From positions 930,001 to 994,000 of the forward strand of contig LR778135.1 of the NCBI GenBank assembly GCA_902810075.1: a stretch of 64,000 bases of DNA, read 5' to 3'. The stretch is from Ruminococcaceae bacterium BL-6 (GTDB lineage: Bacteria > Bacillota > Clostridia > Oscillospirales > Acutalibacteraceae). The notes beneath the pieces were generated by a model, which did not search any database, was not told the origin of the DNA, and saw only the letters and a list, made by a program, of their open reading frames with translations. The first letter of the stretch is position 1. Every line of letters begins with the position of its first letter. Of this stretch, positions 7,201 to 14,440 are shown piece after piece. The position numbers and the translations under genes are program-made.

Positions 7201-8187
7201 TTAAATAATATCCTTCACTGGAAAGCCTGAAAACAGCTTCTCTTCTGAATTAAAAAAGCGAAAGCGAATCAATTCTTTTAGCCGCTCTTCCGTCATTGTG
7301 CGGAATTCCGAATTTTGTTTTAGCCTTTTTAATATTTTATGCTCAAAAACGCGATCCCGTTTTTGGTGGGAATAAATCGTCAGAATGATTTCCGCCTTAT
7401 GACTGCTGTTGTTGGCATCATATAAAAGTTCGCTGAAAAATGAATAGGCGTCCGCAATCCTCCTGATCAGTAAATCCATTTCGATATAAGTGGTATAGAG
7501 ATAATCGACATAAACCCTGAAAACAGTTGTATCGTTATTGGCGATGATCTTAGCGCCTGAGATATAGAAGTTTTTGCAGGCGTAGCGATATAGGTTTCTT
7601 TCATTTGCAATGTGGTTCTTGACACGATGCAAATGATTTTTTGAGATGGAACGTTCGACATGCCGCCTCATGGTTTCCGCTTCGTAATTTAAACCTGTTA
7701 AATCCCAGTGGCAGGGGGTCAGAGCTTGAATATAGTGGTTTACAACGTTTAAATGCGCCTGCCCGTTCGGCAAAAAGGAAATGGCACTCGTCTTTTGTAT
7801 TCGGCTTCTCAGCCACTTTGGGGAGTATCTGTAACATTGCTCATCGTCGAGGTATTTTTCCATTAAAAGCGCCGACTGTTTGAGCCTGCTGCTGGTTGAC
7901 AGCCCGTTGAAACATAAACCGAAATAGTTGTATACGGCGCCTCGCGGGTAAATGATATAATTGCGTGAAATTTTAATTTTATGAACCAACTCCAAATCCA
8001 CCCAGCGCCTGACGATGGAGCGGAATACTCGATGGTAGCGGGCGCTGTTCTGATTCAGCCACCTGTTCAGTTGCTGCATGTGGACAGCGCCCGCCAAACC
8101 GAATAGAATCACATAAAAGACATCTTCATACTGCTGGATATAAAAGCGTTTCAGCATATGACGTTCCTCGGTTCTGCAATCGTACAT
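7201..8187 (-). CDS. Winged-helix protein of unknown function, 328 aa
   Basis: The N-terminal about 75 residues look like a winged-helix domain: a helix run to QQLNRWLN, a recognition-helix-like RYHRVFRSIVRRWVDLELV, then a basic wing KISRNYIIYPRG. The remaining 250 residues are mixed helical and basic and match no family I recognise. It starts 14 bp after the upstream gene (8202-8798), with RBS GGAGTGAG, so the two form an operon. The partnership with a replication-relaxation-like protein suggests a role in element maintenance (inference). Confidence 0.6.
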   Translation of the reverse strand: MYDCRTEERHMLKRFYIQQYEDVFYVILFGLAGAVHMQQLNRWLNQNSARYHRVFRSIVRRWVDLELVHKIKISRNYIIYPRGAVYNYFGLCFNGLSTSSRLKQSALLMEKYLDDEQCYRYSPKWLRSRIQKTSAISFLPNGQAHLNVVNHYIQALTPCHWDLTGLNYEAETMRRHVERSISKNHLHRVKNHIANERNLYRYACKNFYISGAKIIANNDTTVFRVYVDYLYTTYIEMDLLIRRIADAYSFFSELLYDANNSSHKAEIILTIYSHQKRDRVFEHKILKRLKQNSEFRTMTEERLKELIRFRFFNSEEKLFSGFPVKDII

Positions 8188-8201
8188 GGTCGCTCACTCC
8201 T

Positions 8202-8798
8202 TTAAACACGATAAAATTCAATCGGCATTGACATATAATCGCTATAAGTTTGCTTTGCCGAAATCTCTTCCTGACTGTAATTCACGGACACGATTTCAAT
8301 TAAAGTCACTTCCCCATTACAGAGGACTGCCCCGTCTGGCGGAGAAAGGGTATGCGTGCGGAGAGCGTCCAGCAATTCGCGCTCATCTTCCCGCCCCTGT
8401 ATGGTATCAAGAAATAATTGCTGCAAATCCCGTTCCGTCAGCCACTGCGCGTTCTCGTTTTTGGTTTCGGACAAATAGATTTCCGATAACCTGATATTGT
8501 GGGCTGGCGCGGAGGACGAATGATAAGGGGCCGTATTCCGCATTTTGGAGATATGGCACCTGATATATTGTCTGCCGCTCTTTGTGAGCGCGTAGACGGG
8601 GTGCGCGGAATCGCCGACATGCTTGGGTATGTAATTCTGTTTTACGACAATCCCCTGCTTGATATAGGATTTCAGACGGTTCTTTGTGACGATGCTGGTG
8701 ATCTGCTGCTGGCTCAAATGCTGGCAGCAGTAGAAAGCGGACAGGATCTTCTGATCCCTTGCGTTTAATTGTTTGATGTATGATTTTCTGCGCGGCAT
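8202..8798 (-). CDS. Replication-relaxation-like protein
   Basis: 198 residues from ATG 8798, chosen because AGAGGGGAAATCCC lies just before it. The longer frame would run into the palindrome cluster. The N-terminus (NARDQKILSAFYCCQHLSQQ, then a short helix-turn-helix and LTKSGRQYI) fits the winged-helix of the replication-relaxation family. The C-terminal part has PDGAVLCNGEVTLIEI and a later K, spacing that recalls a PD-(D/E)xK-like core. Family members are encoded beside replication or mobilisation genes of Gram-positive elements. Gene order and the adjacent palindromes support that role. Confidence 0.65.
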   Translation of the reverse strand: MPRRKSYIKQLNARDQKILSAFYCCQHLSQQQITSIVTKNRLKSYIKQGIVVKQNYIPKHVGDSAHPVYALTKSGRQYIRCHISKMRNTAPYHSSSAPAHNIRLSEIYLSETKNENAQWLTERDLQQLFLDTIQGREDERELLDALRTHTLSPPDGAVLCNGEVTLIEIVSVNYSQEEISAKQTYSDYMSMPIEFYRV

Positions 8799-8826
8799 GG
8801 GATTTCCCCTCTTTTGCAGGACTGAG

Positions 8827-8991
8827 CGCTCGGAAAATGCCTTGGCATTTTTCGTAAAAGCCGCCTGCGGCTTTAGGCTCCGCCAGACCGAGCGATGAAC
8901 TCTATGAATTGAACAATTGGAACAATTGTGGTCGGAACGACAATTCATAGAGCGCAGCCATGCAGTGCATGGTTCGGCGCGAGGTCTGGCG
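8827..8991. other. Cluster of nested palindromes, candidate origin (oriV/oriT) or operator
   Basis: Six perfect inverted repeats lie in 165 bp. CGCTCGG/CCGAGCG span 8827-8894. AAAATGCC/GGCATTTT is at 8834-8851 and AAAGCCGC/GCGGCTTT at 8857-8874. CGCCAGACC (8881) pairs with GGTCTGGCG (8983). CTCTATGAATTG (8900) pairs with CAATTCATAGAG (8941). CCATGCA/TGCATGG is at 8958-8972. Between the long arms, AACAATTG occurs twice (8912, 8921). The cluster lies immediately upstream of the replication-relaxation-like gene. An origin function is inferred. Confidence 0.55.
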
Positions 8992-9169
8992 CATGACTGA
9001 TGCAGCCTATATTGATTGTTTTTCTTTATCGTAAGCGCGTCGGAAGCGGAATATCACGGAAAAATGTCTGAGGGGAAGGGCAGGAAGCATCTGCAAGGTA
9101 TCCTGATAAGCCCCAGATTGCGGTGCGGCGGCGGGGATAAGCAAGCGGAGAAAGAAGGACGACGGGCAG

Positions 9170-9226
9170 CTCCGACGCGCAGGCGCGCGTCGGAGAAGCG
9201 TGTCGGGCAGACGTGCCGTCTGCCCG
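9170..9226. other. Two adjacent GC-rich 10-bp hairpins
   Basis: CTCCGACGCG (9170-9179) pairs with CGCGTCGGAG (9186-9195), and CGGGCAGACG (9204-9213) pairs with CGTCTGCCCG (9217-9226). No T run follows either, so they are not simple terminators. They lie in the 8799-9616 spacer, which otherwise shows no credible gene. Origin or nick-region structures are possible. Confidence 0.5.
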
Positions 9227-9386
9227 GCGCGCTTATTGGGCATGGAGGGGGAGGGCGGACGTTCCGCTCACCGACGGTTTAAAATACGGTAGAGCAAAAA
9301 AATTTTCTGAAAAATAAGACAAAAAAATTCCGCAAGATATTGTATTCTCTGCGGGCACTCGGCCATTGATATTGAGAATTTCATAT

Positions 9387-9415
9387 TTCAAACACTGCAT
9401 AGAACAGTGTTTGAA
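9387..9415. promoter_or_regulatory. 11-bp inverted repeat upstream of the recombinase genes
   Basis: TTCAAACACTG (9387-9397) and CAGTGTTTGAA (9405-9415) are perfect inverted arms around 7 bp. A TATAAT lies at 9438-9443. An operator of the 9617-10811 transcription unit is the simplest reading. Confidence 0.4.
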
Positions 9416-9616
9416 TGAAATTTTGAAAAAAATATGTTATAATAAAATTGTCATGAAAAACAAATCGATTTGCTGTTATTTATGATTGAACGGTTTATTG
9501 AAATCAGACGATTTGAAAGGCGGTGGTATTTAGACTGAAACAGCTATGGCATTGATGCGAGATACAACATGGAAGATAACGCTTTACCTGTTTATATAAG
9601 TGGAGTTCATTAAAAA

Positions 9617-9799
9617 ATGCGCTCAATTTATGCTTTCGGTTTTAATTGGAATCGAACGGATCGAAGCCAGAAAATCAAGAAAATAAGACAGACAAAAAAG
9701 GCGGAACAGGCACAGAAACCTGTTCCAACTGCTCGCGCCAGAAAAGGAAAAATTATGTTTGGAGATTATGAAATGGCGGTGAAAATCATCTTAAATTAA
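9617..9799 (+). CDS. Possible 60-aa basic protein
   Basis: ATG at 9617 lies 12 bp after GGAG. The product is very basic (KIKKIRQTKKAEQAQK), and the frame ends 16 bp before the recombinase start, so it could be a leader gene in the same transcript. No family is recognised. Weak RBS spacing keeps this tentative. Confidence 0.35.
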   Translation: MRSIYAFGFNWNRTDRSQKIKKIRQTKKAEQAQKPVPTARARKGKIMFGDYEMAVKIILN

Positions 9800-9815
9800 T
9801 AGGAAGGAAATCAAT

Positions 9816-10811
9816 ATGTGCAACAGAATCACACTAAAGCAGGCGGTTGAAAAATTCCCTGATTATATATTATTGGAAGGAAACACAGAATCAACAATAA
9901 AAGCATATTCTTGCGATATAAAGCAATTTTACAGTTATATGCGCGCGAAGTATCCCAACATTGTTTATATAGACAGCTTAAAAAGAAATCATATTTCCGA
10001 CTATTTACTGAGTATATTAAAAAAGGTAAAAGCTAAAAAATGCAGTTGTTACACTTATGATAGAAAAGCGGATTCCCTGATCGTCTTTTGTAAATATATA
10101 TTTGAAAATGGATATTCGTCCGACAACCTTTTAAAATCATATAAACGGAAAAGAATGAAGAATCGCTATTTTGCCGATTTCAAGAGCGATTTTCAGCCTT
10201 ACATTTTTACAGAAGAAGAACTGTCAAAGCTCATAAACACGATTATGGACAGCAACGATCAAAACAAAGACCGTGACTTGGCCATTTTTATGATGCTGAT
10301 TCAACTTGGTATCAGACGAAGCACCTTGCTGGAGGCCTGTTGGGAAGATGTCAGTTTTGAGAAAAAAGAAATGACCCTGCATCATGTAAAAGACCAAATT
10401 TCGACAAGGGTTAAAATCACGCAGGAGCTTTCCGATGTGTTGGAAAATTATCAATTTATTTCGGGCAGGAAAACGGGGAAAATCTTCATCAGTAATGAAG
10501 GAAATCCCCTGTCGAAAAGCGCGTACAACGACGTGATCAGGAAGTATCTCAAAAAAATCGGCGCTTATCAAAAAGGAGCGACAGGGCACTCTTTCAGGCA
10601 TACGTTTATCACCAATGCCGTCAGAAAAAATATTAATGCCGCTCGAATTATGCGTTATACGGGGCATCGGGATTTCAGTTCATTAAAACCATATCTACAT
10701 CTTGCTCCCGATGATTTAAACGATGTCTGCGTCGCGGTCTATTCGCCGTTATTAGTTGACGCACTCGAAAAATCCAAAATGCGGCAGCGTTCCATGTCTA
10801 AAAAAATTTGA
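9816..10811 (+). CDS. Tyrosine recombinase/integrase family protein
   Basis: 331 residues with RBS AGGAAGGAAAT. The N-terminal SAM-like core-binding domain covers about 5-115. The catalytic domain shows the Arg in LGIRRSTLLEA (about 166), HSFRHTFI (about 250), TGHRDFSS and the probable nucleophile Tyr in LKPYLHL near residue 290. It differs clearly from the second recombinase at 10866. Possible roles are resolution of element multimers, inversion, or a second integration activity. The terminator at 10829-10855 lies between the two convergent recombinase genes. Confidence 0.85.
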   Translation: MCNRITLKQAVEKFPDYILLEGNTESTIKAYSCDIKQFYSYMRAKYPNIVYIDSLKRNHISDYLLSILKKVKAKKCSCYTYDRKADSLIVFCKYIFENGYSSDNLLKSYKRKRMKNRYFADFKSDFQPYIFTEEELSKLINTIMDSNDQNKDRDLAIFMMLIQLGIRRSTLLEACWEDVSFEKKEMTLHHVKDQISTRVKITQELSDVLENYQFISGRKTGKIFISNEGNPLSKSAYNDVIRKYLKKIGAYQKGATGHSFRHTFITNAVRKNINAARIMRYTGHRDFSSLKPYLHLAPDDLNDVCVAVYSPLLVDALEKSKMRQRSMSKKI

Positions 10812-10828
10812 TTTTGAAAATAAAAAAA

Positions 10829-10855
10829 AGCCGTCCTGCTGAGAACGGCTTTTTT
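10829..10855. terminator. Bidirectional terminator between the recombinase genes
   Basis: AGCCGT (10829-10834) and ACGGCT (10845-10850), flanked by an A run on the left and a T run on the right, so it can serve both convergent genes. Confidence 0.75.
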
Positions 10856-10865
10856 ATATAGGATC

Positions 10866-11777
10866 TTATACCGATATAATCTTCGGGAACTTTTTGACCT
10901 CCTCTTTCATGTGAGCGTTTGTCAGGTGAGTATATATTTTTGTGCTGTTCAGGTCGCGGTGGCCCAGCATTTTCTGAATCGCTAAAAGGTCTACGCCGTT
11001 CTCATAAAGAAGCGTAGCGAAAGAATGACGGCATTTATGGATGGTGTAGTGTTTGTTCCCTAATCCGCATTTTATCAGGTATCGTTTAAATAGGGTTTGA
11101 AAAGCTGTTTTTGAAAGCCTTTCATGACAATCCGACAGTAAAATTGGCTCGTCCATTTTTGGATGGCGCTCATTGTAATAGTCCAATAAAATCATTGCCA
11201 ACGGTTCCATTAAAGGAATTTCACGGTCTTTTCTTCCTTTGCCCTGTCGAATGTGGACGATTTCCTCCCTGAAATCGATATCGCCCCAATTGAGATTTAA
11301 GACTTCGGATTTTCGTGCGCCCGTGTAAATTAACAGCCCCATCATGGCACGGTCGCGGTTTATGTGGGAATGAAAACGGGCGTATTTTTGGGGGGCTTCA
11401 AGGAGCTTGCGCAGATCATTTTCGCTGATAAAAATAGGTAAGCGTTCTTCCAGCCGTGGGGCGTGGATTGGCAGCATGGGGTTTTTATCAATATACTCCA
11501 TCTCCAACGAAAATTTAAAAAAGCTGGACAGGGAGTGTATTTTCCTTCGTACCGTCCCGTTAGAGTATTCCTTTCCGATTTTCAGGTAATTGACGTACTT
11601 CCTTAGGTCGCGTGTCGTAATTGTCTGCAGCCGAGGTTCAATGCCTTGGAGTTGCAAAAACTTTTGAAATGTCTTATAATCTGTGCTGTAACTTGAGATA
11701 GTAGATTCGCTCGCGTCTTTTTCCGCCCGCATGTTGTTTAGAAATTCCCTGTAAACAGTTTTCAGTTCGTCGTCCAT
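10866..11777 (-). CDS. int: Tyrosine recombinase, element integrase (XerC/D-like)
   Basis: 303 residues from ATG 11777, chosen for its RBS (AGAAGGG). The open frame extends 59 codons further without a better site. Core-binding domain about 10-95; catalytic residues in TGARKSEVL (Arg), GKGRKDREI (Lys), HKCRHSFATLL (His-x-x-Arg), LGHRDLNST (His) and the Tyr of TKIYTHL. It ends reading away from attR and its start lies about 200 bp from the core repeat, the usual int-att layout, so it is the best candidate for integration and excision at rnpB. Confidence 0.9.
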   Translation of the reverse strand: MDDELKTVYREFLNNMRAEKDASESTISSYSTDYKTFQKFLQLQGIEPRLQTITTRDLRKYVNYLKIGKEYSNGTVRRKIHSLSSFFKFSLEMEYIDKNPMLPIHAPRLEERLPIFISENDLRKLLEAPQKYARFHSHINRDRAMMGLLIYTGARKSEVLNLNWGDIDFREEIVHIRQGKGRKDREIPLMEPLAMILLDYYNERHPKMDEPILLSDCHERLSKTAFQTLFKRYLIKCGLGNKHYTIHKCRHSFATLLYENGVDLLAIQKMLGHRDLNSTKIYTHLTNAHMKEEVKKFPKIISV

Positions 11778-11853
11778 CAAAAGCCCTTCTTTTCGGGGAA
11801 TTTTAATCCAAGTTACACACGCGCCCGCCGCTAAAAAAAATAGCCTAAAAAAG

Positions 11854-11875
11854 TGGTTATCGTGCGGCTTTTTCA
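11854..11875 (+). repeat. Internal direct repeat, right copy (candidate integrase arm site)
   Basis: Identical over 22 bp to 187-208, in the same orientation, between the int start and attR. See the left copy for the interpretation. Confidence 0.6.
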
Positions 11876-11965
11876 AAGAGATAAACGGCTTTTCGTGCTT
11901 GCTTGGGATTAAAAACCCAGTAAATTCAGGTGTTTTGGCAGTCGAATAGGGCAACTGAAATTTGG

Positions 11966-11996
11966 CACGACCTACCTCGGCTTACAGGCCTGGTCG
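11966..11996 (+). repeat. attR: right copy of the rnpB attachment site
   Basis: Carries the 17-bp core CTCGGCTTACAGGCCTG (11976-11992) and the flanking CACGAC and TCG shared with attL. To its right the GC-rich chromosome resumes with a terminator that fits as the original rnpB terminator. Confidence 0.8.
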
Positions 11997-12012
11997 CATC
12001 AATCGCAACGAA

Positions 12013-12037
12013 AGCCCGCTGATTCAGCGGGCTTTTT
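12013..12037 (+). terminator. Likely original rnpB terminator
   Basis: AGCCCGCTG (12013-12021) pairs with CAGCGGGCT (12025-12033), followed by TTTTT. No gene reads into it from the element on this strand, so before integration it presumably ended rnpB. Confidence 0.75.
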
Positions 12038-12045
12038 GCTGTTAT

Positions 12046-12090
12046 AAAGATCCGGTTCCCGGGGTTTGCAGCCCGGAAACCGGATCTTTT
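12046..12090 (-). terminator. Terminator of the sigma/anti-sigma operon
   Basis: A long stem joins AAAGATCCGGTT (12046-12057) with AACCGGATCTTT (12078-12089), continued by a CCGGG pairing. It lies just past the stop at 12103. T residues on both sides make it possibly bidirectional. Confidence 0.6.
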
Positions 12091-12102
12091 GTCTGTGCCA
12101 GC

Positions 12103-13659
12103 TTAATTTTCGGGCTCCGTCAGCGGCACGCGGACCCCGAACAGCTCAATCTCAGCGACTTGCTTTGCATCGACCGGCTTTGCGAGACCGCCCGAAAACT
12201 CGAACGCTCCGTCGGCTGAAACGCCGCCGCCGATCTTAATGCCCGCCTCCACCTTGGAGCCGTCTTTCAGAATGAGCTTGATGCCGCTCAGGGGAAGCTT
12301 CTTTTCCGTGTCCCTGCACGTCCCCGAGAAAGAGAGCGACAGGTCGGAAACCGTCACGCTTTTGACCGTAACGTACAGACCGTCCGGCGTCGTGGCGTTT
12401 TGGTCCGGATGGAACGTCCGCGCCGTATCGGTAAAGGAAAGCGTGAACGGGATATTCCATTTGCCGGAGCGGCGCACGACGGTTTCCGTCCGGTAGCTGC
12501 GGGCGATCCGGTAGCGGTCCAGGTCGTTCACCGTGCAGCCGCCGGTCAGGCGGTTGTCATCCATCGTCGGGTCCAGCGCGAGGACGATCCTCCCGCCGTT
12601 AAAGCCAAGCTTGCTTTCGGTATCTTTTTTTACCGCTTTCCGGTAGGCTTCCTCGCTGTCGAATCCTACATGCTCGACGCCGTTTCCCGTGATGATCCCG
12701 CTTTCAAAAGGAACCGGGTTTCCCGTATCCGCATTCTGGAAGCACAGCTTTTCCAGCCCGGATTTTTCCCGGCTGTTCCCGGGCGTGATGCTGAGGTAGA
12801 GCAGATCCCGCTGGCATCCGTACTCCCCGGTCTTGTGGAACCCGATGTTGTCGATGTAGGAATCGGGGTACAGGCTGGAAAATTTGACGCGCTGTTTCCC
12901 CGCGGGGATGGTCCAGCTGGGCGCGATTAGCGACGGGTCTGCATAGACGTCGAAAAGTCCCGTCCTGATAAAATCCTTCGGCGGCTCCGGCGTCATGGAC
13001 CGGTACAGCTCCCCGAGATTCCGGAACAGGAATCCGGCGTCTTCGCAGGAATCCACCGCGTCGGTAAAGTCTTTGAGCGACAAAGTCGCCTGCCGGCCGT
13101 TCAGGTCGGAAAAATCACCTTCCGCAATCGCCTCAAATTGGGCGGTGTCCGGCACGGAGGCGTCATCCGTGCGGAAAGCCGTGCATTCGATTTGTTTTTC
13201 TCCCACGCTGAGATTCGTTTCGGCAAATTCCTGTTGCTGAGACCTGCGGTAAGCGGAGGACTCCTGAAGCGGTGTGGAATCCGTGCTTTTGACGGTAAAG
13301 ACGATGTAAACCCTCTGATTGTCGCAGACCGTCCTGTTCACGGTGACCGCAAGGCCGTTTGCCTCGGCCGATTTTTGAATGTTTTTGCCCGCCGCGTTTT
13401 CCACCGCCGCGGGAATCGACGAATCGATCCTTTTCTGATAGGCCGGTCCCGAAAACTTTGCGAACTGCTGAATCCCGTAGGCGACGGCCGTGACGGAACC
13501 GAGCGCAATCAGGGCGCAGGCCGGGATCAGAATGCCCCAGTGGATTTTTCTGCGGCGGCGCGGCGCCTGCCGCATCGCCTTTCTGGTCCTGTCGAACAGA
13601 TCATTTGGAACGGGCCGGAGATTCACCTGTGCCCGGTATTCGTTTCGAAAATTCTTCAT
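12103..13659 (-). CDS. DUF4179-type membrane protein, probable anti-sigma factor
   Basis: 518 residues. A cytoplasmic N-terminus of about 40 residues is rich in Arg (RQAPRRRRKIH). One membrane span follows (about 42-62, GILIPACALIALGSVTAVAY), then a large extracellular part starting with the FSGPAY region typical of DUF4179 proteins. It overlaps the end of the ECF sigma gene by 59 bp and has its own RBS inside that gene, so the pair is translationally coupled. Family context supports membrane sequestration of the sigma factor until an envelope signal arrives. The signal is unknown. Confidence 0.75.
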   Translation of the reverse strand: MKNFRNEYRAQVNLRPVPNDLFDRTRKAMRQAPRRRRKIHWGILIPACALIALGSVTAVAYGIQQFAKFSGPAYQKRIDSSIPAAVENAAGKNIQKSAEANGLAVTVNRTVCDNQRVYIVFTVKSTDSTPLQESSAYRRSQQQEFAETNLSVGEKQIECTAFRTDDASVPDTAQFEAIAEGDFSDLNGRQATLSLKDFTDAVDSCEDAGFLFRNLGELYRSMTPEPPKDFIRTGLFDVYADPSLIAPSWTIPAGKQRVKFSSLYPDSYIDNIGFHKTGEYGCQRDLLYLSITPGNSREKSGLEKLCFQNADTGNPVPFESGIITGNGVEHVGFDSEEAYRKAVKKDTESKLGFNGGRIVLALDPTMDDNRLTGGCTVNDLDRYRIARSYRTETVVRRSGKWNIPFTLSFTDTARTFHPDQNATTPDGLYVTVKSVTVSDLSLSFSGTCRDTEKKLPLSGIKLILKDGSKVEAGIKIGGGVSADGAFEFSGGLAKPVDAKQVAEIELFGVRVPLTEPEN

Positions 13660-14137
13660 ATTCTTCTCCTTTCGTCAGATCGTGCCTTAAAAGCTCCCTG
13701 GCCCGGCTCAGCCGTTTCGCCGCCGCGGCATAGCTGATGTGCAGCGCGCGGCCGATGCTTTCGATCGGCATGTCCTCGTAATAAAATAAATGAATCACGG
13801 TGCGGTATTTGTTCGGCAGATGCATGACGCAGTCGTAAACTTCGGAATCTTCGGCCGCGCATTGCCCCGGAATCTCGGCATCCGGCCTGAGGGGTTCCTC
13901 CCTGCGCCGCACAATGGAATTCCACAGGCTGCGGCTGCAGTTGACTGCGGTGTGGATCAGCCACGCTTTCAGATGCTCTTCATTTTCCAGCTGAGGTTCC
14001 GAACGGACCAGGCGCAGAAAGACTTCCTGAAAAATATCCTCGGCGTCCGCCGGATTCCCGGTCCGCGCCAGCGCCAGCCGGTAGACCATGTTCCCATACC
14101 GTTCCAGCGCCCGCTCCGGCTCCATCAGAAATGCCAT
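13601..14137 (-). CDS. ECF-type sigma-70 family RNA polymerase sigma factor
   Basis: 178 residues from ATG 14137, behind GGGGGACGGGA. Region 2 reads ALERYGNMVYRLALARTGN and DAEDIFQEVFLRLVR. Region 4 reads LPNKYRTVIHLFYYEDMPIE and the HTH ISYAAAAKRLSRARELL. Sigma-3 is absent, as in ECF sigmas. It is co-transcribed with the overlapping DUF4179 gene and probably autoregulated. The divergent 14138-14440 stretch holds their promoters but no gene. Confidence 0.9.
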   Translation of the reverse strand: MAFLMEPERALERYGNMVYRLALARTGNPADAEDIFQEVFLRLVRSEPQLENEEHLKAWLIHTAVNCSRSLWNSIVRRREEPLRPDAEIPGQCAAEDSEVYDCVMHLPNKYRTVIHLFYYEDMPIESIGRALHISYAAAAKRLSRARELLRHDLTKGEEYEEFSKRIPGTGESPARSK

Positions 14138-14375
14138 TTCCCGTCCCCCTTTCACCTGTAATACCGCCCGAACCCGTCTTTATTGACAATTCAATTGAAA
14201 AAATTTTCAGGCCGCCGAAGCTTCCCGGAGGAATCTTCCGCTTTCCTGTGGATTCCGCTGCGTTTCTGCACAGATGCCCCGTTCCGGCTTTTTTTCATTT
14301 TATCATCTTACAGCAGAAACGCCCAGCTTTTTCGCCGGGCGCAGCAGGAAAGTTGGGCGGACGGTTTCCATCCGC

Positions 14376-14404
14376 TTTACGACGGTATTTTGTTATGTTA
14401 AAAT
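14376..14404 (+). promoter_or_regulatory. Candidate promoter of the CPBP protease gene
   Basis: TTTACG (14376-14381), 17 bp, TAAAAT (14399-14404). The remainder of 14138-14440 shows no gene. Confidence 0.45.
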
Positions 14405-14440
14405 CATTAATATCGTCAGAGCGACTGAAAGGAGAAACAG

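Larger units (their letters stand above)
102..11992. mobile_element. Integrated element of about 11.9 kb at the 3' end of rnpB
   Basis: Bounded by the 17-bp rnpB core repeats. The right end carries a tyrosine recombinase reading inward, and a 22-bp direct repeat lies 68 bp inside the left core and 100 bp inside the right core. Contents are AT-rich relative to the GC-rich chromosome that follows: small AT-hook-like protein, ArdC, primase-like Rep, TnpB, RHH regulator, secreted protein, winged-helix pair, palindrome cluster and two tyrosine recombinases. No relaxase, coupling protein, T4SS or phage structural gene is visible, so an integrative mobilisable or plasmid-like element is the best inference. 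The original rnpB terminator appears to survive right of attR. Confidence 0.8.

Noticed and set aside
9016..9282. Plus-strand 88-codon frame across the GC-rich hairpins
   Set aside because: The frame is created by the palindromic GC-rich stems, without an RBS.
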